Below, piece after piece: positions 63,461-64,000 of a stretch of 64,000 bases of DNA (position 1 is its first letter; each line of letters starts with the position of its first letter). The stretch lies in NCBI GenBank assembly GCA_963729795.1, contig CAVSPC010000038.1:1-64000 (forward strand), in the 5' to 3' direction. The position numbers were made by a program, and so were the translations under genes. This DNA comes from CAWBBA01 sp963729795 (GTDB lineage: Bacteria > Desulfobacterota > Desulfomonilia > Desulfomonilales > Desulfomonilaceae). The notes under the pieces were generated by a model that was not told where the DNA came from, made no database searches, and saw only the letters and a program-made list of their open reading frames with translations.

Positions 63461-63497
63461 AAAAAGAAATCCCCGGGCAAAAAAATTACCCGGGGAT
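63461..63497 (-). terminator. intrinsic terminator of the B12 riboswitch
   Basis: ATCCCCGGG (63489-63497 on the minus strand) pairs with CCCGGGGAT (63469-63477) around an 11-base loop. On the minus strand it is followed by TTCTTTTT. It lies between the riboswitch and cobU, so it is the likely off-state of transcription attenuation. A GTTTTT tract on the other side could also stop plus-strand transcripts. Confidence 0.85.
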
Positions 63498-63559
63498 GCC
63501 GTTTTTCATCCCAGTTGCCAAGCTCCCGATCCGCGAAGAGCGTGACACTTTTGTATGTA

Positions 63560-63712
63560 GATGGGCAGGTCTTCTGACTTCCGGTTCGTCCTACTTGCCG
63601 TCCTTCCCATCAATACTGACAGTGGTTATACGGCTTTCGTCCCCGGTCACAGCGGCGGGTCCGCAACGGATTTGCACCGTTTTCCCTCAAGTCCCCGAAG
63701 GGAGTACCCATC
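63560..63712 (-). promoter_or_regulatory. cobalamin (B12) riboswitch
   Basis: On the minus strand, GATGGGTA at the 5' side (63712) can pair with TGCCCATC at the 3' side (63560), closing P1. Between them lie GAGGGAAAACGGTGCAAATCC, GCGGACCCGCCGCTGTGACCGGG, the B12-box region AACCACTGTC, GATGGGAAGG and the 3' AGTCAGAAGACCTGCC, all class I hallmarks. Binding of adenosylcobalamin should favour the terminator downstream and shut off cobU and the operon. Confidence 0.95.
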
Positions 63713-63743
63713 CTCTTCAAAGCGATACAACTTTTCGGTTACC

Positions 63744-63772
63744 AGCCTAGCAGGCGCTGAACGCCAAGTCAA
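63744..63772 (-). promoter_or_regulatory. sigma70-type promoter of the cobalamin operon
   Basis: Minus-strand TTGACT (63767-63772) and TGC-TAGGCT (63744-63749) with a 17-base spacer. The -35 is near consensus; the -10 is poor but has an extended TGN. Transcription would start near 63737, about 25 bases before the riboswitch. Confidence 0.55.
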
Positions 63773-63937
63773 CAAAAAAACGTTGAAGTGACAAGCCTTC
63801 AGTTTTAGGGGGAAAGTGTCATTAAAGCTGTGGGACAGCGTCTTCCAGCCTGCTCTTTTCCTAACTTGGCGAACGGCAGGCCGAAAGAAACCGTCTCAAA
63901 ACCACAGGCGAGGTCAAGAATTGTGCCACGACAATAG

Positions 63938-63964
63938 CCGGCGCTGAAGCACCGGCCTACTATC
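63938..63964 (-). repeat. dispersed 27-bp repeat, copy 2 (inverted relative to copy 1)
   Basis: CCGGCGCTGAAGCACCGGCC then TACTATC. Its reverse complement matches 24184-24210 at 26 of 27 positions. A GCCCC-GAT-GGGGC hairpin follows at 63969-63981. The rest of 63773-64000 holds no gene I can support. Confidence 0.75.
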
Positions 63965-64000
63965 TGTCGCCCCGATGGGGCTTAAATAGTGGGCGTCCTG

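Noticed and set aside
1..64000. CRISPR arrays, toxin-antitoxin or phage-defence systems
   Set aside because: No regularly spaced repeats, Cas, restriction or toxin-antitoxin motifs were seen on either strand.

Overview
The window looks like a chromosome segment of a strict anaerobe, most likely a sulfate-reducing or syntrophic deltaproteobacterium (Desulfobacterota). Supporting signs are a Desulfovibrio-type oxygen-defence set (rubrerythrin, two-iron desulfoferrodoxin, rubredoxin, flavodiiron oxygen reductase, a DVU0298-like HEAT protein), a multiheme cytochrome c, and a cobalt-early (anaerobic) cobalamin pathway with a CbiX chelatase and CbiMNQO cobalt import. The taxon is an inference; no rRNA marker is present.

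Layout. 0-7 kb: a phoH-pgpH-ybeY housekeeping block on the minus strand and mazG on the plus strand, all broken by several small indels, plus small lipoproteins and an FmdB zinc ribbon. 7-11.6 kb: a TrpF-like protein, a GH57/DUF3536 glycosidase (one frameshift), era (one frameshift) and tRNA-Ser(GGA). 11.7-19.4 kb: an accessory stretch with two IS630-type end fragments flanking an outer-membrane protein, a truncated second outer-membrane gene, an SDR plus 3-hydroxyacyl-CoA dehydrogenase pair, and a two-unit membrane protein. 19.4-26.3 kb: tmk, a zinc alcohol dehydrogenase, a secreted four-repeat protein, methylthioadenosine phosphorylase and adenine deaminase.

26.5-36.3 kb is an oxygen and peroxide defence island on the plus strand. 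In order it holds a Fur/PerR-like regulator, rubrerythrin, desulfoferrodoxin, an exported thioredoxin-like protein, an exported peroxiredoxin, an octaheme HAO-family cytochrome, a rubredoxin-like ribbon, an Fe-S flavoprotein, flavodoxin, rubredoxin, flavodiiron protein, a HEAT protein, a collapsed cydA/cydB remnant, thiol peroxidase and a second rubrerythrin-like protein. A shared 20-bp AT-rich motif precedes rubrerythrin and desulfoferrodoxin. The exported peroxiredoxin/thioredoxin/octaheme trio is the least conventional functional grouping in the window.

36.3-45.9 kb: an orphan efflux adaptor, ispG, rfbABC (dTDP-sugar synthesis), prs-rplY, and lexA-dinB with three 11-bp-spaced direct repeats upstream of lexA. 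45.9-63.8 kb: a long minus-strand cobalamin operon read from a promoter, B12 riboswitch and intrinsic terminator near 63.7 kb: cobU, cobT, cobD-cbiP (fused), cbiB, cbiA, cbiC, cbiX, cbiM, cbiN-like, cbiQ, cbiO, cbiD, cbiE, cobI, cobM, cbiG, cobJ, cobK, then a coupled ABC permease. Most junctions overlap by 1-10 bases. No cbiT or cobS is present here.

Many conserved single-copy genes carry one-base indels that a one-base edit would repair. This points to uncorrected sequence errors at least as much as to gene decay, so frameshifted entries are given with the probable full extent of the gene.
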